Source of the DNA: Streptomyces fagopyri
GTDB lineage: Bacteria; Actinomycetota; Actinomycetes; Streptomycetales; Streptomycetaceae
Length of the DNA: 64,000 nt
NCBI RefSeq assembly: GCF_009498275.1
Contig: NZ_CP045643.1
Span: forward strand, 8,122,001-8,186,000
Direction: 5' to 3'
Shown here: one piece after another, positions 49,540 to 57,917 of the stretch
Position numbering within the stretch: position 1 is the stretch's first letter
Layout: each line of letters begins with the position of its first letter
Made by a program: the position numbers and the translations under genes
The notes under the pieces: generated by a model
Databases searched by the model: none
What the model was told of the DNA's origin: nothing
Seen by the model: the letters and a program-made list of their open reading frames with translations, nothing else

Positions 49540-49620
49540 ATGCCCCCGGAACTCCTTCTCTTCGAGCGTGTCCACGTGGACCTGGCCCGCACCGCCAGTG
49601 CGTGCTGTCCGGTCCGTTGA
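49540..49620 (+). CDS. Cysteine-type leader peptide (uORF)
   Basis: 26 codons: MPPELLLFERVHVDLARTAS followed by ACCPVR and a stop. The R-x-HVDL-x-R-x-x-S-A-x-C pattern is the hallmark of short actinobacterial leader peptides found before sulfur-assimilation and flavin-reductase genes. The two consecutive Cys codons near the end suit ribosome stalling when cysteine is scarce. A strong hairpin starts 15 nt after the stop, and the flavin reductase follows 80 nt downstream. Confidence 0.82.
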   Translation: MPPELLLFERVHVDLARTASACCPVR

Positions 49621-49634
49621 GCACCAGCGGACCC

Positions 49635-49666
49635 TCCCCCGCCCTCGGCGCCCCCCGGGCGGGGGA
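49635..49666 (+). promoter_or_regulatory. Attenuator-like hairpin after the leader peptide
   Basis: TCCCCCGCCC (49635-49644) pairs perfectly with GGGCGGGGGA (49657-49666), 12-nt loop. Located between the leader stop and the flavin reductase, where a stalled ribosome could change its formation. Confidence 0.68.
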
Positions 49667-49700
49667 CCCCCACGACACCTCTCGCAGTGAGGACGACTCC

Positions 49701-50210
49701 ATGACGGCCACGCCAGGTCTCGGCACCCACCAGCTCGCCTCGCCCGAACTGCTGCGCTCCGTCTTCCGGCGGCACGCCGCCGGTGTCGCAGTGATCACGG
49801 CGCAGGGCGGTGAGGGCCCGGTCGGTTTCACCGCCACCTCGCTCACCTCGGTCTCCGCGGAGCCCCCGATCGTCTCCTTCGGCGTCGGCTCCGGCGCGTC
49901 GAGCTGGCCCGCGATCTCCGAGTCCGACCACGTCGGCGTGCACATACTCGGCGAGCACCAGCGGGAGTTGGCCGCCACCTTCGCCAGGAGCGGCGCCGAC
50001 CGTTTCGGCGCGCCCACCCGTTGGCGCGCGGGGCCCGAGCGTGTTCCCGTCCTCGACGACGTGCTGGCCTGGCTCGTCTGCCGGATCGTGGCCAGGGTCC
50101 CGGCGGGGGACCACCGCATCGTGCTGGCCGAGGTCGTCCTCGGCGACCCGTCGGGCGACGGACGCCCGCTCCTCTACCACCAGGGCCGGTTCAACGGCCT
50201 GCGTGACTGA
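49701..50210 (+). CDS. Flavin reductase-like (HpaC/SsuE-type) protein
   Basis: 169 aa from the ATG at 49701. Flavin-reductase barrel: LLRSVFRRHAAGVAVITAQGG, PVGFTATSLTSVSAEPPIVSFGV (FMN site), HILGEHQRELAATFA and ending LYHQGRFNGL. Supplies reduced FMN to a monooxygenase; the cysteine leader suggests sulfonate or other sulfur metabolism, but no monooxygenase is adjacent. Confidence 0.88.
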   Translation: MTATPGLGTHQLASPELLRSVFRRHAAGVAVITAQGGEGPVGFTATSLTSVSAEPPIVSFGVGSGASSWPAISESDHVGVHILGEHQRELAATFARSGADRFGAPTRWRAGPERVPVLDDVLAWLVCRIVARVPAGDHRIVLAEVVLGDPSGDGRPLLYHQGRFNGLRD

Positions 50211-50416
50211 CGGGCGGCTTCCAACCTACTCGCCGGTTACACAGCGTTGCCAAGGTCACAGTGCAAAGCGCTTGCTCAGTGGGCAGGAAGTGGATGTACT
50301 GGCGAGTAATATTTCGTTCGGAGCGCGGGCCGCCCCGACCGGGATCGGCCGCTTCAGGCGCCTATGCTGCCTGAAAGAAGGCAGCCCAGAAATGACGATG
50401 CAGTAGGAGAGCCGGC

Positions 50417-51211
50417 GTGAGCTTGAGGATCGTTGTCACTGTGAAGTACGTGCCCGACGCCACTGGCGACCGGCACTTCGCCGAGGACCTGACCGTCGAC
50501 CGTGACGACGTGGACGGTCTGCTCTCGGAGCTCGACGAGTACGCGGTGGAGCAGGCGCTGCAGATCGCCGACGAAGCGGACGACGCAGAGATCACCGTGC
50601 TGACCGTCGGTCCCGAGGACGCCAAGGACGCGCTGCGCAAGGCGCTGTCGATGGGTGCCCACAAGGCCATCCACGTCGAGGACGACGACCTGCACGGCAC
50701 CGACGCCATCGGCACCTCGCTGGTGCTCGCCAAGGCGATCGAGAAGGCCGGCTACGACCTGGTCATCTCCGGCATGGCGTCCACCGACGGCACCGCCGGC
50801 ATCGTTCCGGCGCTGCTCGCGGAGCGTCTCGGCGTCCCGCAGGTCACGCTGCTGTCCGAGGTCTCCGTCGAGGGCGGCCCGACCGGCACGGTCAAGGGCC
50901 GCCGTGACGGCGACACCGCCTCCGAGCAGCTGGAGGCCTCCCTGCCGGCCGTCGTGTCGGTGACCGACCAGTCCGGCGAGGCGCGCTACCCCTCCTTCAA
51001 GGGCATCATGGCCGCGAAGAAGAAGCCGGTGGAGTCCTGGGACCTGGAGGACCTGGAGATCGAGGCGGACGAGGTCGGTCTCGAGGGTTCCTGGACCAAG
51101 GTCGACACCGCGGCCGAGCGCCCGGCGCGCACCGCCGGCACGATCGTCAAGGACGAGGGCGAGGGCGGCAAGCAGCTCGCCGAGTTCCTCGCGGGCCAGA
51201 AGTTCATCTGA
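50417..51211 (+). CDS. etfB: Electron transfer flavoprotein beta subunit
   Basis: 264 aa, GTG with AGGAGAG upstream. EtfB features: VTVKYVPDATGDRHF, DEYAVEQALQIAD, LSMGAHKAIHVEDDDLHGTDAIGTS and YDLVISGMASTDGTAGIVPALLAERLG (AMP/nucleotide region). It carries electrons from acyl-CoA dehydrogenases to the quinone pool with EtfA. First gene of an etfBA pair, 75 bp before etfA. Confidence 0.93.
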   Translation: MSLRIVVTVKYVPDATGDRHFAEDLTVDRDDVDGLLSELDEYAVEQALQIADEADDAEITVLTVGPEDAKDALRKALSMGAHKAIHVEDDDLHGTDAIGTSLVLAKAIEKAGYDLVISGMASTDGTAGIVPALLAERLGVPQVTLLSEVSVEGGPTGTVKGRRDGDTASEQLEASLPAVVSVTDQSGEARYPSFKGIMAAKKKPVESWDLEDLEIEADEVGLEGSWTKVDTAAERPARTAGTIVKDEGEGGKQLAEFLAGQKFI

Positions 51212-51286
51212 GGCCCGTTCGAGGCTCGCTGAACCCCGACACGCCGACCGCCCCTCATCTTTCGTAAGCAGGAGAGAAGAAGTCCC

Positions 51287-52261
51287 ATGGCTGAAGTTCT
51301 CGTCTACGTCGACCACGTGGACGGTGCCGTCCGCAAGCCCACCCTGGAACTGCTGACGCTGGCCCGTCGCATCGGCGAGCCCGTCGCCGTCGCCCTCGGC
51401 TCCGGCGCCGAGAACACCGCCGCCGTGCTCGCCGAGCACGGCGCGGTGAAGGTCCTCACGCACGACGCCGCCGAGTACGCCGACTACCTGGTCGTACCGA
51501 AGGTGGACGCGCTGCAGGCCGCGTACGAGGCGGTGTCCGCCGGGGGCTCCCTGGCCGCCGTGCTCGTCCCGTCCTCCGCCGAGGGCAAGGAGATCGCGGC
51601 CCGCCTCGCGATCCGTATCGGCTCCGGCATCATCACCGACGCGGTCGACCTGGAGGCCGGTGACGAGGGCCCGGTCGCGACGCAGTCCGCGTTCGCCGCC
51701 TCCTTCACCACCAAGTCCCGTGTCTCCAAGGGCACCCCGGTCATCACGGTGAAGCCCAACAGCGCCGCCGTGCAGGCCGCCCCGGCCGCCGGCGCGGTCG
51801 AGGCCCTCGCCGTCTCCTTCTCGGAGAAGGCCACCGGCACCAAGGTCACCGCGCGCACCCCGCGCGAGGCGACCGGCCGCCCCGAGCTGACCGAGGCCGC
51901 GATCGTGGTCTCCGGCGGCCGCGGTGTCAACGGCGCCGAGAACTTCTCGGTCATCGAGAACCTCGCCGACTCCCTCGGCGCGGCCGTGGGCGCCTCGCGC
52001 GCCGCGGTGGACGCCGGCTGGTACCCGCACTCCAACCAGGTCGGCCAGACCGGCAAGTCCGTCTCGCCGCAGCTGTACATCGCCTCCGGCATCTCCGGCG
52101 CCATCCAGCACCGCGCCGGCATGCAGACGTCGAAGACGATCGTGGCGATCAACAAGGACGCCGAGGCTCCGATCTTCGACCTCGTCGACTACGGCGTGGT
52201 CGGTGACCTCTTCGAGGTCGTCCCGCAGCTCACCGACGAGATCAAGTCCCGCAAGGGCTGA
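51287..52261 (+). CDS. etfA: Electron transfer flavoprotein alpha subunit
   Basis: 324 aa, ATG with AGGAGAG. The C-terminal FAD domain is unmistakable: [63 protein letters not shown] and [24 protein letters not shown]. Complete length. Followed by a 19-bp terminator stem. Confidence 0.95.
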   Translation: MAEVLVYVDHVDGAVRKPTLELLTLARRIGEPVAVALGSGAENTAAVLAEHGAVKVLTHDAAEYADYLVVPKVDALQAAYEAVSAGGSLAAVLVPSSAEGKEIAARLAIRIGSGIITDAVDLEAGDEGPVATQSAFAASFTTKSRVSKGTPVITVKPNSAAVQAAPAAGAVEALAVSFSEKATGTKVTARTPREATGRPELTEAAIVVSGGRGVNGAENFSVIENLADSLGAAVGASRAAVDAGWYPHSNQVGQTGKSVSPQLYIASGISGAIQHRAGMQTSKTIVAINKDAEAPIFDLVDYGVVGDLFEVVPQLTDEIKSRKG

Positions 52262-52275
52262 CCGAGTCCGGCCGT

Positions 52276-52317
52276 ACGAGGCCCCCGTGACCGCCCGCGC
52301 GGTCACGGGGGCCTCGT
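52276..52317. terminator. Bidirectional terminator between etfA and the EEP gene
   Basis: A perfect 19-bp stem (52276-52294 with 52299-52317) and 4-nt loop between convergent stops. Confidence 0.9.
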
Positions 52318-52318
52318 G

Positions 52319-53212
52319 TCATCCCAGGCTCAGCGTGGCCCGTACGGGCAGGTGGTCGCTCGGGTGGCGCCCGTGCGAGGAGAAGGTGTCGACCTCCGTC
52401 CGGTGCGTGCGCACCCCGGGCGTGACGAGGATCCAGTCGATGCGGTCACCACCGGGCACCAGCGGCCCGTAACCGTGGAAGGTGGCGTACGGGATGCCGC
52501 GTTCGGCAGCGGTGTCCCAGGTGTCCACGAGACCGGCGCCCAGCATCGTGTCGTAGACCGGGTTCTCGTGGGCGGCGCTGTTGAAGTCGCCGGTCACCAC
52601 GAGCGGCAGGGCGCGGTCGAACCCGGCGATCCGCTGCCCGATCAGCTCGGCGGCACGCATACGCGCGTACTGGCTCCCGCTGTCCAGATGGGTGTTGAGG
52701 ACGTAGAACTCGCGTCCGCCCGCGTGCAGATCACGGAACCGGACCCAGGTGACCATGCGGATGTGGGAGCCGCCCCATGTGTTGGAGGCGATCACTTCGG
52801 GTGTGTCGGAGAGCCAGAAGTGGTCGTATCCGGCCGGGGCGAGGCGCTCGGTGTCGTAGAAGACCGCCGCGAACTCGTCACGGCTGCCGCCCGCGCGGCC
52901 GGCGCCGATCCAGTCGTACCGCCGTCCGAGATCGGACGCGATGTCACGCAACTGCGCGTAGAGGCCCTCCTGGGTGCCGATGACGTGGGGGGCCGCGCGG
53001 CGCAGCAGTTCGCGCATCACCGGCCGGCGCGTGGCCCAGCTGTGGGGCTCGGCGGTGCTCGCGAAGCGCAGGTTGAACGTCATGACGTCCAGCCGCCGCC
53101 CGCCGCCGGGGCCGGCGGACGCCGACGCCGTACCGAGCAGAGGGGCGGTCACCGCGGCGGCCACCGCGGTCCGCAGGCCCAGACGCCGGGTCACCCGGCG
53201 GATGTTCGACAT
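52319..53212 (-). CDS. Secreted endonuclease/exonuclease/phosphatase-family hydrolase
   Basis: 297 aa from the ATG at 53212 (GGAGGGGATCTC upstream). Signal peptide with a twin-arginine-like start (RRVTRRLGLRTAVAAAV) and an Ala-rich cleavage region. EEP fold: LDVMTFNLRF, catalytic Glu in GTQEG, NTHLD, GDFNS and SDHLPV. Such secreted forms act on nucleic acids, phosphodiesters or phospholipids (sphingomyelinase-like); which one is not visible. Confidence 0.88.
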   Translation of the reverse strand: MSNIRRVTRRLGLRTAVAAAVTAPLLGTASASAGPGGGRRLDVMTFNLRFASTAEPHSWATRRPVMRELLRRAAPHVIGTQEGLYAQLRDIASDLGRRYDWIGAGRAGGSRDEFAAVFYDTERLAPAGYDHFWLSDTPEVIASNTWGGSHIRMVTWVRFRDLHAGGREFYVLNTHLDSGSQYARMRAAELIGQRIAGFDRALPLVVTGDFNSAAHENPVYDTMLGAGLVDTWDTAAERGIPYATFHGYGPLVPGGDRIDWILVTPGVRTHRTEVDTFSSHGRHPSDHLPVRATLSLG

Positions 53213-53391
53213 GAGATCCCCTCCTGGTACGGCCAGCATGAGGGGTGCGTGGCGGTGCGCGAAAGAAGGCATGGGGCAGGAGAGAAGGCGACGGACCAGG
53301 GTGCGGACAGGTGTTGACCACGCGAAGCGCCATGGATAACTTCGCTCTACGGATTGTTGATTCCATGAAGCGGAAAACAGGAGGGTGTGGG

Positions 53392-54696
53392 ATGGGCAAG
53401 GGCCAGCAGGAGAATGTGGCGACGAGTCTCGCGGGCGCCGTCAGCGAGGAGATCAGCGCCTCTCTCGCCCCGGTCGACGCCGAACTGGAGCGCCGCTACC
53501 CCGGAGACCCCGGCACGCGGCAGCCCGTCCACACCGTGTACGTCCCCGCCGACGCGTTCACCGCCGACACCGTCCGCTCCTGGGGCGACCGGGCGCTCGC
53601 GGCCCTCGACGAGCACGCGCCCGACGCCGCCTCCTTCGCCGCGGTCCTCGGTCTCGGCGACGACCTCGCCGGGCCCGTGTACGACCGGATGCGGGCCAAA
53701 CTCGAACGGGAGCCCGTCGAGGACCTCCGGGTCGACTTCGAGGACGGCTACGGTCCGCGCCCGGACGCCGAGGAGGACGAGGCGGCGGCGCGCGCGGCCC
53801 GGCTGATCGCGCAGGCGTACGTCGACGGTACGGCCGCTCCGTACATGGGCATCCGCATGAAGTGCATGGAGGCACCGGTCCGCCGCCGGGGGATCCGTAC
53901 GCTGGATGTCTTCCTGACCGGCCTGATGGACGCGGGTGGCCTGCCCGAGGGGCTGGTCCTCACCCTCCCCAAGGTGACGTACGCGGAACAGGTCACCGCG
54001 ATGGTGCGGCTGCTGGAGGAGTTCGAGAAGGCGCGCGGCCTCGCGCCCGGACGGATCGGCTTCGAGATCCAGATCGAGACCAGCCAGTCGATCCTGGCGA
54101 CCGACGGCACCGCGACCGTCGCCCGGATGATCCAGGCCGCCGAGGGCCGCGCCACGGGCCTGCACTACGGCACCTTCGACTACAGCGCCTGCCTCGGCGT
54201 CAGCGCGGCCCACCAGGCCAGTGACCACCCGGCCGCCGACCACGCCAAGGCGATCATGCAGGTGGCCGCCGCGGGCACCGGCGTACGCGTCTCGGACGGC
54301 TCCACGAACGTGCTGCCGGTCGGCCCGACCGAGAAGGTGCACGACGCCTGGCGGCTGCACTACGGCCTCACCCGCCGCGCCCTGGCCCGCGCCTACTACC
54401 AGGGCTGGGACATGCACCCCGGTCACATCCCGACCCGCTACGCCGCCGTGTTCGCCTTCTACCGCGAGGGCTTCGAGCAGGCCGCCGGCCGCCTGACCCG
54501 TTACGCCAGCCGCACCGACGGCGACGTCATGGACGAACCCGCCACCGCCAAGGCGCTCAGCGGGTACCTTCTGCGCGGCCTGGACTGCGGCGCCCTGGAC
54601 ATCGCGGAGGTGGCCCGGCTGACGGGTCTGACGCGGGCGGACCTGGAGGGTTTCGCCACGCCGGGGCGCGGGAACCTCACCGCCTCCGCGAAGTAG
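53392..54696 (+). CDS. DUF6986 protein, HpcH/HpaI aldolase-like
   Basis: 434 aa from the ATG at 53392 (AGGAGG 7 nt upstream; starts at 53332 and 53365 are in frame but poorer). TIM-barrel with aldolase/lyase features: VDFEDGYGPRPDAEEDEAA (Asp-Phe-Glu-Asp as metal-binding acids), IRMKCMEAPVRRRGIRTLDVF, LTLPKVTYAEQV, GFEIQIETSQSI (Glu) and LHYGTFDYSACLG. Related to citrate lyase beta and malate-synthase-like lyases; the reaction is not known. Confidence 0.85.
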   Translation: MGKGQQENVATSLAGAVSEEISASLAPVDAELERRYPGDPGTRQPVHTVYVPADAFTADTVRSWGDRALAALDEHAPDAASFAAVLGLGDDLAGPVYDRMRAKLEREPVEDLRVDFEDGYGPRPDAEEDEAAARAARLIAQAYVDGTAAPYMGIRMKCMEAPVRRRGIRTLDVFLTGLMDAGGLPEGLVLTLPKVTYAEQVTAMVRLLEEFEKARGLAPGRIGFEIQIETSQSILATDGTATVARMIQAAEGRATGLHYGTFDYSACLGVSAAHQASDHPAADHAKAIMQVAAAGTGVRVSDGSTNVLPVGPTEKVHDAWRLHYGLTRRALARAYYQGWDMHPGHIPTRYAAVFAFYREGFEQAAGRLTRYASRTDGDVMDEPATAKALSGYLLRGLDCGALDIAEVARLTGLTRADLEGFATPGRGNLTASAK

Positions 54697-55409
54697 CGCG
54701 CCGGCACCGCCTGCCCGCCGTGGAGCGCCACCCCGTGAGCGCGCGGGGAGTCCCCGACGAGCCGTCCTGGCCGGTGCCGACGGCGGACGCGCATCTCTCC
54801 GGCCCGGACACCGTGGCGCGTCCTCCCCGGCGAACAGCCGACCGCCCACGCCGACCGCCCACGCCCACCGCCACGATGTCCCGCACGACGGCGGGGAGGC
54901 GGGGCGCAGCGAGCGTCTCGTGAACGGTGAGGACGGCCTCCGCCCCGGTGATCCGGAAGGACCCGCGTCCCTACCCGCCGGCGTCCCCGCCCGATGGAGT
55001 CCGCCGCGTACGCGTTCCTGCGGACGTCCGCCATCGAGGGAGCAACCGGCCCGTCGGGCGCGGCGCTTGGACGGGCGACGACGACACGTCCCCGCCCCGG
55101 CTCACCCGCGTCGGGCCCCCGACCACGGGATTCCGGCCACGGGATTCCAGAGGCGTGCCTTCACCGCCGAGACCGTGCCGCCCACCCGTACCGGCCCGTC
55201 CCGCACCGGAGTCGGGCGGGGCGGATGTGGAACCGGACCGCCGGGACCGGCAGTTGATCCCCGTACGTCGGGCGTGGCAGCGGCAACGGCCGGTCACCGT
55301 GCGGGAGTCCGGACTCCCCGGGGCACGACCGGGGTGACCCGGGGGCCGCACGGGAGGCGCCGCGGCGAGAACGGGGTTTCGCGGTCGCGCGGGTCCGGAA
55401 CGTCACCAC
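54697..55409. other. 713-bp gap with no credible gene
   Basis: Frames on both strands are Arg/Pro/Gly-rich and resemble no family. A direct repeat CCACGGGATTCC occurs twice near 55130-55147. Could be a decayed gene or a regulatory region. Confidence 0.5.
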
Positions 55410-56447
55410 TCAGGGCGAGGGCGGCAGTTCCCCCGAGCCACGGGTGATCAGACGGGTCGGCAGCTCGATGCGTTCCGGGGTGAGGAGGCTGCCGTCGAGC
55501 TGGCGGAAGAGGCGATCGGCGGCGGTGCGGCCGAGGGCGGCGGCGTCCTGGGCGACGACGGTGACCCCCGGCTGGAGGAGGTCGGCGAGTTCGATGTCGT
55601 CGAAGCCGACGAGAGCCACGGGACGTCCGTGCTCGGCGAGGACCCGGACCACCGTGACCGTCACACGGTTGTTGCCCGCGAAGATCGCGGTGACCGGGGA
55701 GTCTCCCGAGAGCATCTCCTCCGCCGCGTCACGGACGCGCAGCGGGTCCGTGACGCCCAGGGACATCCAGGCGGGCTCGACCGCTATCCCCGCGTCCTCC
55801 ATGGCCGCGCGGTAGCCGCGCAGCCGCTCTGCGGCGGTGTGGATGCGGGGCATGTCGCCGATGAAGCCGATCCGGCGGTGACCGTGGTCGATCAGATGGG
55901 TCACCCCGTCCCGGGCCCCGCCGAAACTGTCCGAGAGGACCACGTCGGCGTCGATCTGTCCCGCCGGCCGGTCCACGAACACCGTCGCCACACCCGCCTT
56001 GATCTCGGGTTCGAGGTAGCGGTGGTCGTCACCGGCCGGAATGACGACCAGCCCGTCCACCCGGCGCGCGCACAGGGCGAGGACCAGCTCCTGCTCGCGT
56101 TCCGGGTCCTCGGCGCTGGAGCCGTTGATGAGCAGCGCGCCATGCGCACGGGCCACCTCCTCCACCGCGCGGCTGAGCGGGCCGTAGAACGGGTCCGCGA
56201 GGTCCTCCAGGACGAGGCCGATGCTCGCGGTGCGGCCCTTGCGCAGGACCCGCGCGCTGTCGTTGCGCCGGAAGCCCAGCGCGTCGATGGCCTCCTGCAC
56301 CCGGCGCTCGGTGTCCGGGGTCACGCCCGGCTCACCGTTGACCACGCGTGAGACCGTCTTGAGACCCACGCCGGCACGCGCCGCCACGTCCTTCATGGTC
56401 GGGCGGTTGCCGTAACGGTTCTCGGGTCGGCGGGCGGTCTCTGCCAC
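55410..56447 (-). CDS. LacI-family sugar-responsive repressor
   Basis: 345 aa from the GTG at 56447; the frame is open to 56549 and an ATG at 56396 is a further possibility. N-terminal HTH MKDVAARAGVGLKTVSRVVNGEPGVT (two pieces), hinge RKGRTASIGLVLEDLADPFYG, periplasmic-binding-like domain with DGLVVIPAGDDHRY, GHRRIGFIGD and ALVGFDDIELADLL. Divergent from a ROK protein with a perfect GACAACGTTGTC palindrome between them; a GH27 gene follows the ROK gene. Confidence 0.9.
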   Translation of the reverse strand: MAETARRPENRYGNRPTMKDVAARAGVGLKTVSRVVNGEPGVTPDTERRVQEAIDALGFRRNDSARVLRKGRTASIGLVLEDLADPFYGPLSRAVEEVARAHGALLINGSSAEDPEREQELVLALCARRVDGLVVIPAGDDHRYLEPEIKAGVATVFVDRPAGQIDADVVLSDSFGGARDGVTHLIDHGHRRIGFIGDMPRIHTAAERLRGYRAAMEDAGIAVEPAWMSLGVTDPLRVRDAAEEMLSGDSPVTAIFAGNNRVTVTVVRVLAEHGRPVALVGFDDIELADLLQPGVTVVAQDAAALGRTAADRLFRQLDGSLLTPERIELPTRLITRGSGELPPSP

Positions 56448-56463
56448 GATGCGCTGTCCTGTC

Positions 56464-56512
56464 CTGTCGTCCACGGTGATGCGACCATTACTGTCGTCCA
56501 TGGTGATGCGAC
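56464..56512 (-). repeat. 22-bp direct repeat (two copies, one mismatch)
   Basis: Copies at 56464-56485 and 56491-56512 (27-bp period) just upstream of the chosen LacI start. If translation began at 56549 they would encode the repeated Arg-Ile-Thr-x-Asp-Asp. Confidence 0.85.
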
Positions 56513-56557
56513 GGTCCATGGGGATGTATGAGGATGTGGCGTCGAGCATAGAGCCTG

Positions 56558-56569
56558 GACAACGTTGTC
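56558..56569. promoter_or_regulatory. LacI-type operator GACAACGTTGTC
   Basis: A perfect 12-bp palindrome with the central CG typical of LacI-family operators, in the divergent LacI-ROK region. Likely autoregulation and control of the ROK gene. Confidence 0.75.
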
Positions 56570-56669
56570 AGATGCGGGAGACACTGTTCACCGCATTCTC
56601 CGGCCTGCGCCCCCCACCGCGAGACCGGTCTGCCCTGTTTCGCAAGGTTCACCAGGAGAACTGACACTG

Positions 56670-57629
56670 ATGCACACCGACCTCGTGGCCGCGCTCGACA
56701 TCGGCGGCACCAAGATCGCCGGAGCGCTCGTGGACGGCCGTGGCCGGATCCTGCTGCGCGCGCAGCGCGCGACGCCCGCGCAGGAGGACGGCGACACCGT
56801 CATGGGGGCCGTGGAGGCCGTGGTCGGCGAGCTGACTCGTTCTCCGCTGTGGAGCAGGGCCGGGGCCGTCGGTATCGGCAGCGCGGGCCCGGTGGACGCC
56901 TCGGCGGGCACCGTGAGCCCCGTGAACGTGCCGGGCTGGCGTGACTACCCGCTGGTCGAGCGGGTCCGCGAGGCCACGGGCGGTCTGCCCGTCGAGCTGA
57001 TCGGCGACGGCGTCGCCATCACCGCGGCCGAGCACTGGCAGGGCGCCGCCCGCGGTCACGACAACGCGCTGTGCATGGTGGTGTCGACGGGCGTCGGCGG
57101 CGGGCTGGTTCTGAACGGTCAGCTGCACGCGGGCCCCACCGGCAACGCGGGCCACATCGGGCACATCAGCGTGGACCTCGACGGCGACCTGTGCCCGTGC
57201 GGCTCCCGGGGCTGCGTGGAGCGCATCGCGAGCGGTCCGAACATCGCTCGGCGCGCCCTGGAGGGCGGCTGGGTGCCCGGAGCCGACGGCGACACCTCGG
57301 CCGCCGCGGTCGCCGACGCCGCCCGCGCGGGCGATCCGGTGGCGGTGGCGTCCTTCGAACGGGCCGCCAGGGCGCTCGCGGCGGGCATCGCGGCCACCGC
57401 GACCCTCGTCGAGATCGACATCGCCGTCATCGGCGGCGGCGTGGGCAAGGCGGGCGACGTGCTCCTCGACCCGCTGCGCAAGGCGCTGGGCGACTACGCG
57501 ACGCTGTCCTTCGTACGGCGGCTGACCGTGGCACCCGCGCTGATGGGCACGGACGCCGGTCTGGTCGGCGCGGCGGCGGCCGCGCTCAGTCGGCAGTCGA
57601 ACGAGACGGTCGCGCGGGTCGGCGGCTGA
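56670..57629 (+). CDS. ROK-family sugar kinase (glucokinase-like)
   Basis: 319 aa, ATG with AGGAG 10-11 nt upstream. ATP motif AALDIGGTKIAGALVDGRG, ROK signature GHIGHISVDLDGDLCPCGSRGCVERIAS with the zinc-binding CPCGSRGC, catalytic Asp in ELIGDGVA region. No HTH, so a kinase and not a repressor. With LacI and an alpha-galactosidase nearby the substrate is probably a hexose released from alpha-galactosides. Confidence 0.9.
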   Translation: MHTDLVAALDIGGTKIAGALVDGRGRILLRAQRATPAQEDGDTVMGAVEAVVGELTRSPLWSRAGAVGIGSAGPVDASAGTVSPVNVPGWRDYPLVERVREATGGLPVELIGDGVAITAAEHWQGAARGHDNALCMVVSTGVGGGLVLNGQLHAGPTGNAGHIGHISVDLDGDLCPCGSRGCVERIASGPNIARRALEGGWVPGADGDTSAAAVADAARAGDPVAVASFERAARALAAGIAATATLVEIDIAVIGGGVGKAGDVLLDPLRKALGDYATLSFVRRLTVAPALMGTDAGLVGAAAAALSRQSNETVARVGG

Positions 57630-57682
57630 GGGTCGCGGGCGGGGTGGCCGGGTGGGGTGACCGCGGCCGGCGTGGTCGGAGC

Positions 57683-57736
57683 GACTGGGGTGACCGGGGC
57701 CACCGGAGCGACCAGAGCGACCGGAGTGGCTGGTCG
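57683..57736. repeat. Degenerate 9-bp repeat, about six units of GACCGGAGC type
   Basis: Units GACTGGGGT, GACCGGGGC, CACCGGAGC, GACCAGAGC and GACCGGAGT in a row, 50 bp after the ROK stop. Non-coding. Confidence 0.75.
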
Positions 57737-57828
57737 GGATTCCGGTCGCCGCCGTGGGGCGTGGGCTTTCGGGTTTTCGATCGGTCGGCCGGGTCGGCCG
57801 GTGTGCCGGTCACGTCCGTCGGGAGGGC

Positions 57829-57864
57829 GGTGGGCGGCTCGCCCGTCCGAGAGAGCCGCCCACC
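57829..57864. terminator. Bidirectional terminator between ROK and GH27 genes
   Basis: A perfect 11-bp stem GGTGGGCGGCT / AGCCGCCCACC with a 14-nt loop between convergent genes. Confidence 0.82.
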
Positions 57865-57917
57865 CGCTCGGCCGACTGGGAGGCCGACCGGCCCTTCTGC
57901 CGTCCGGGGCGGGTCGC

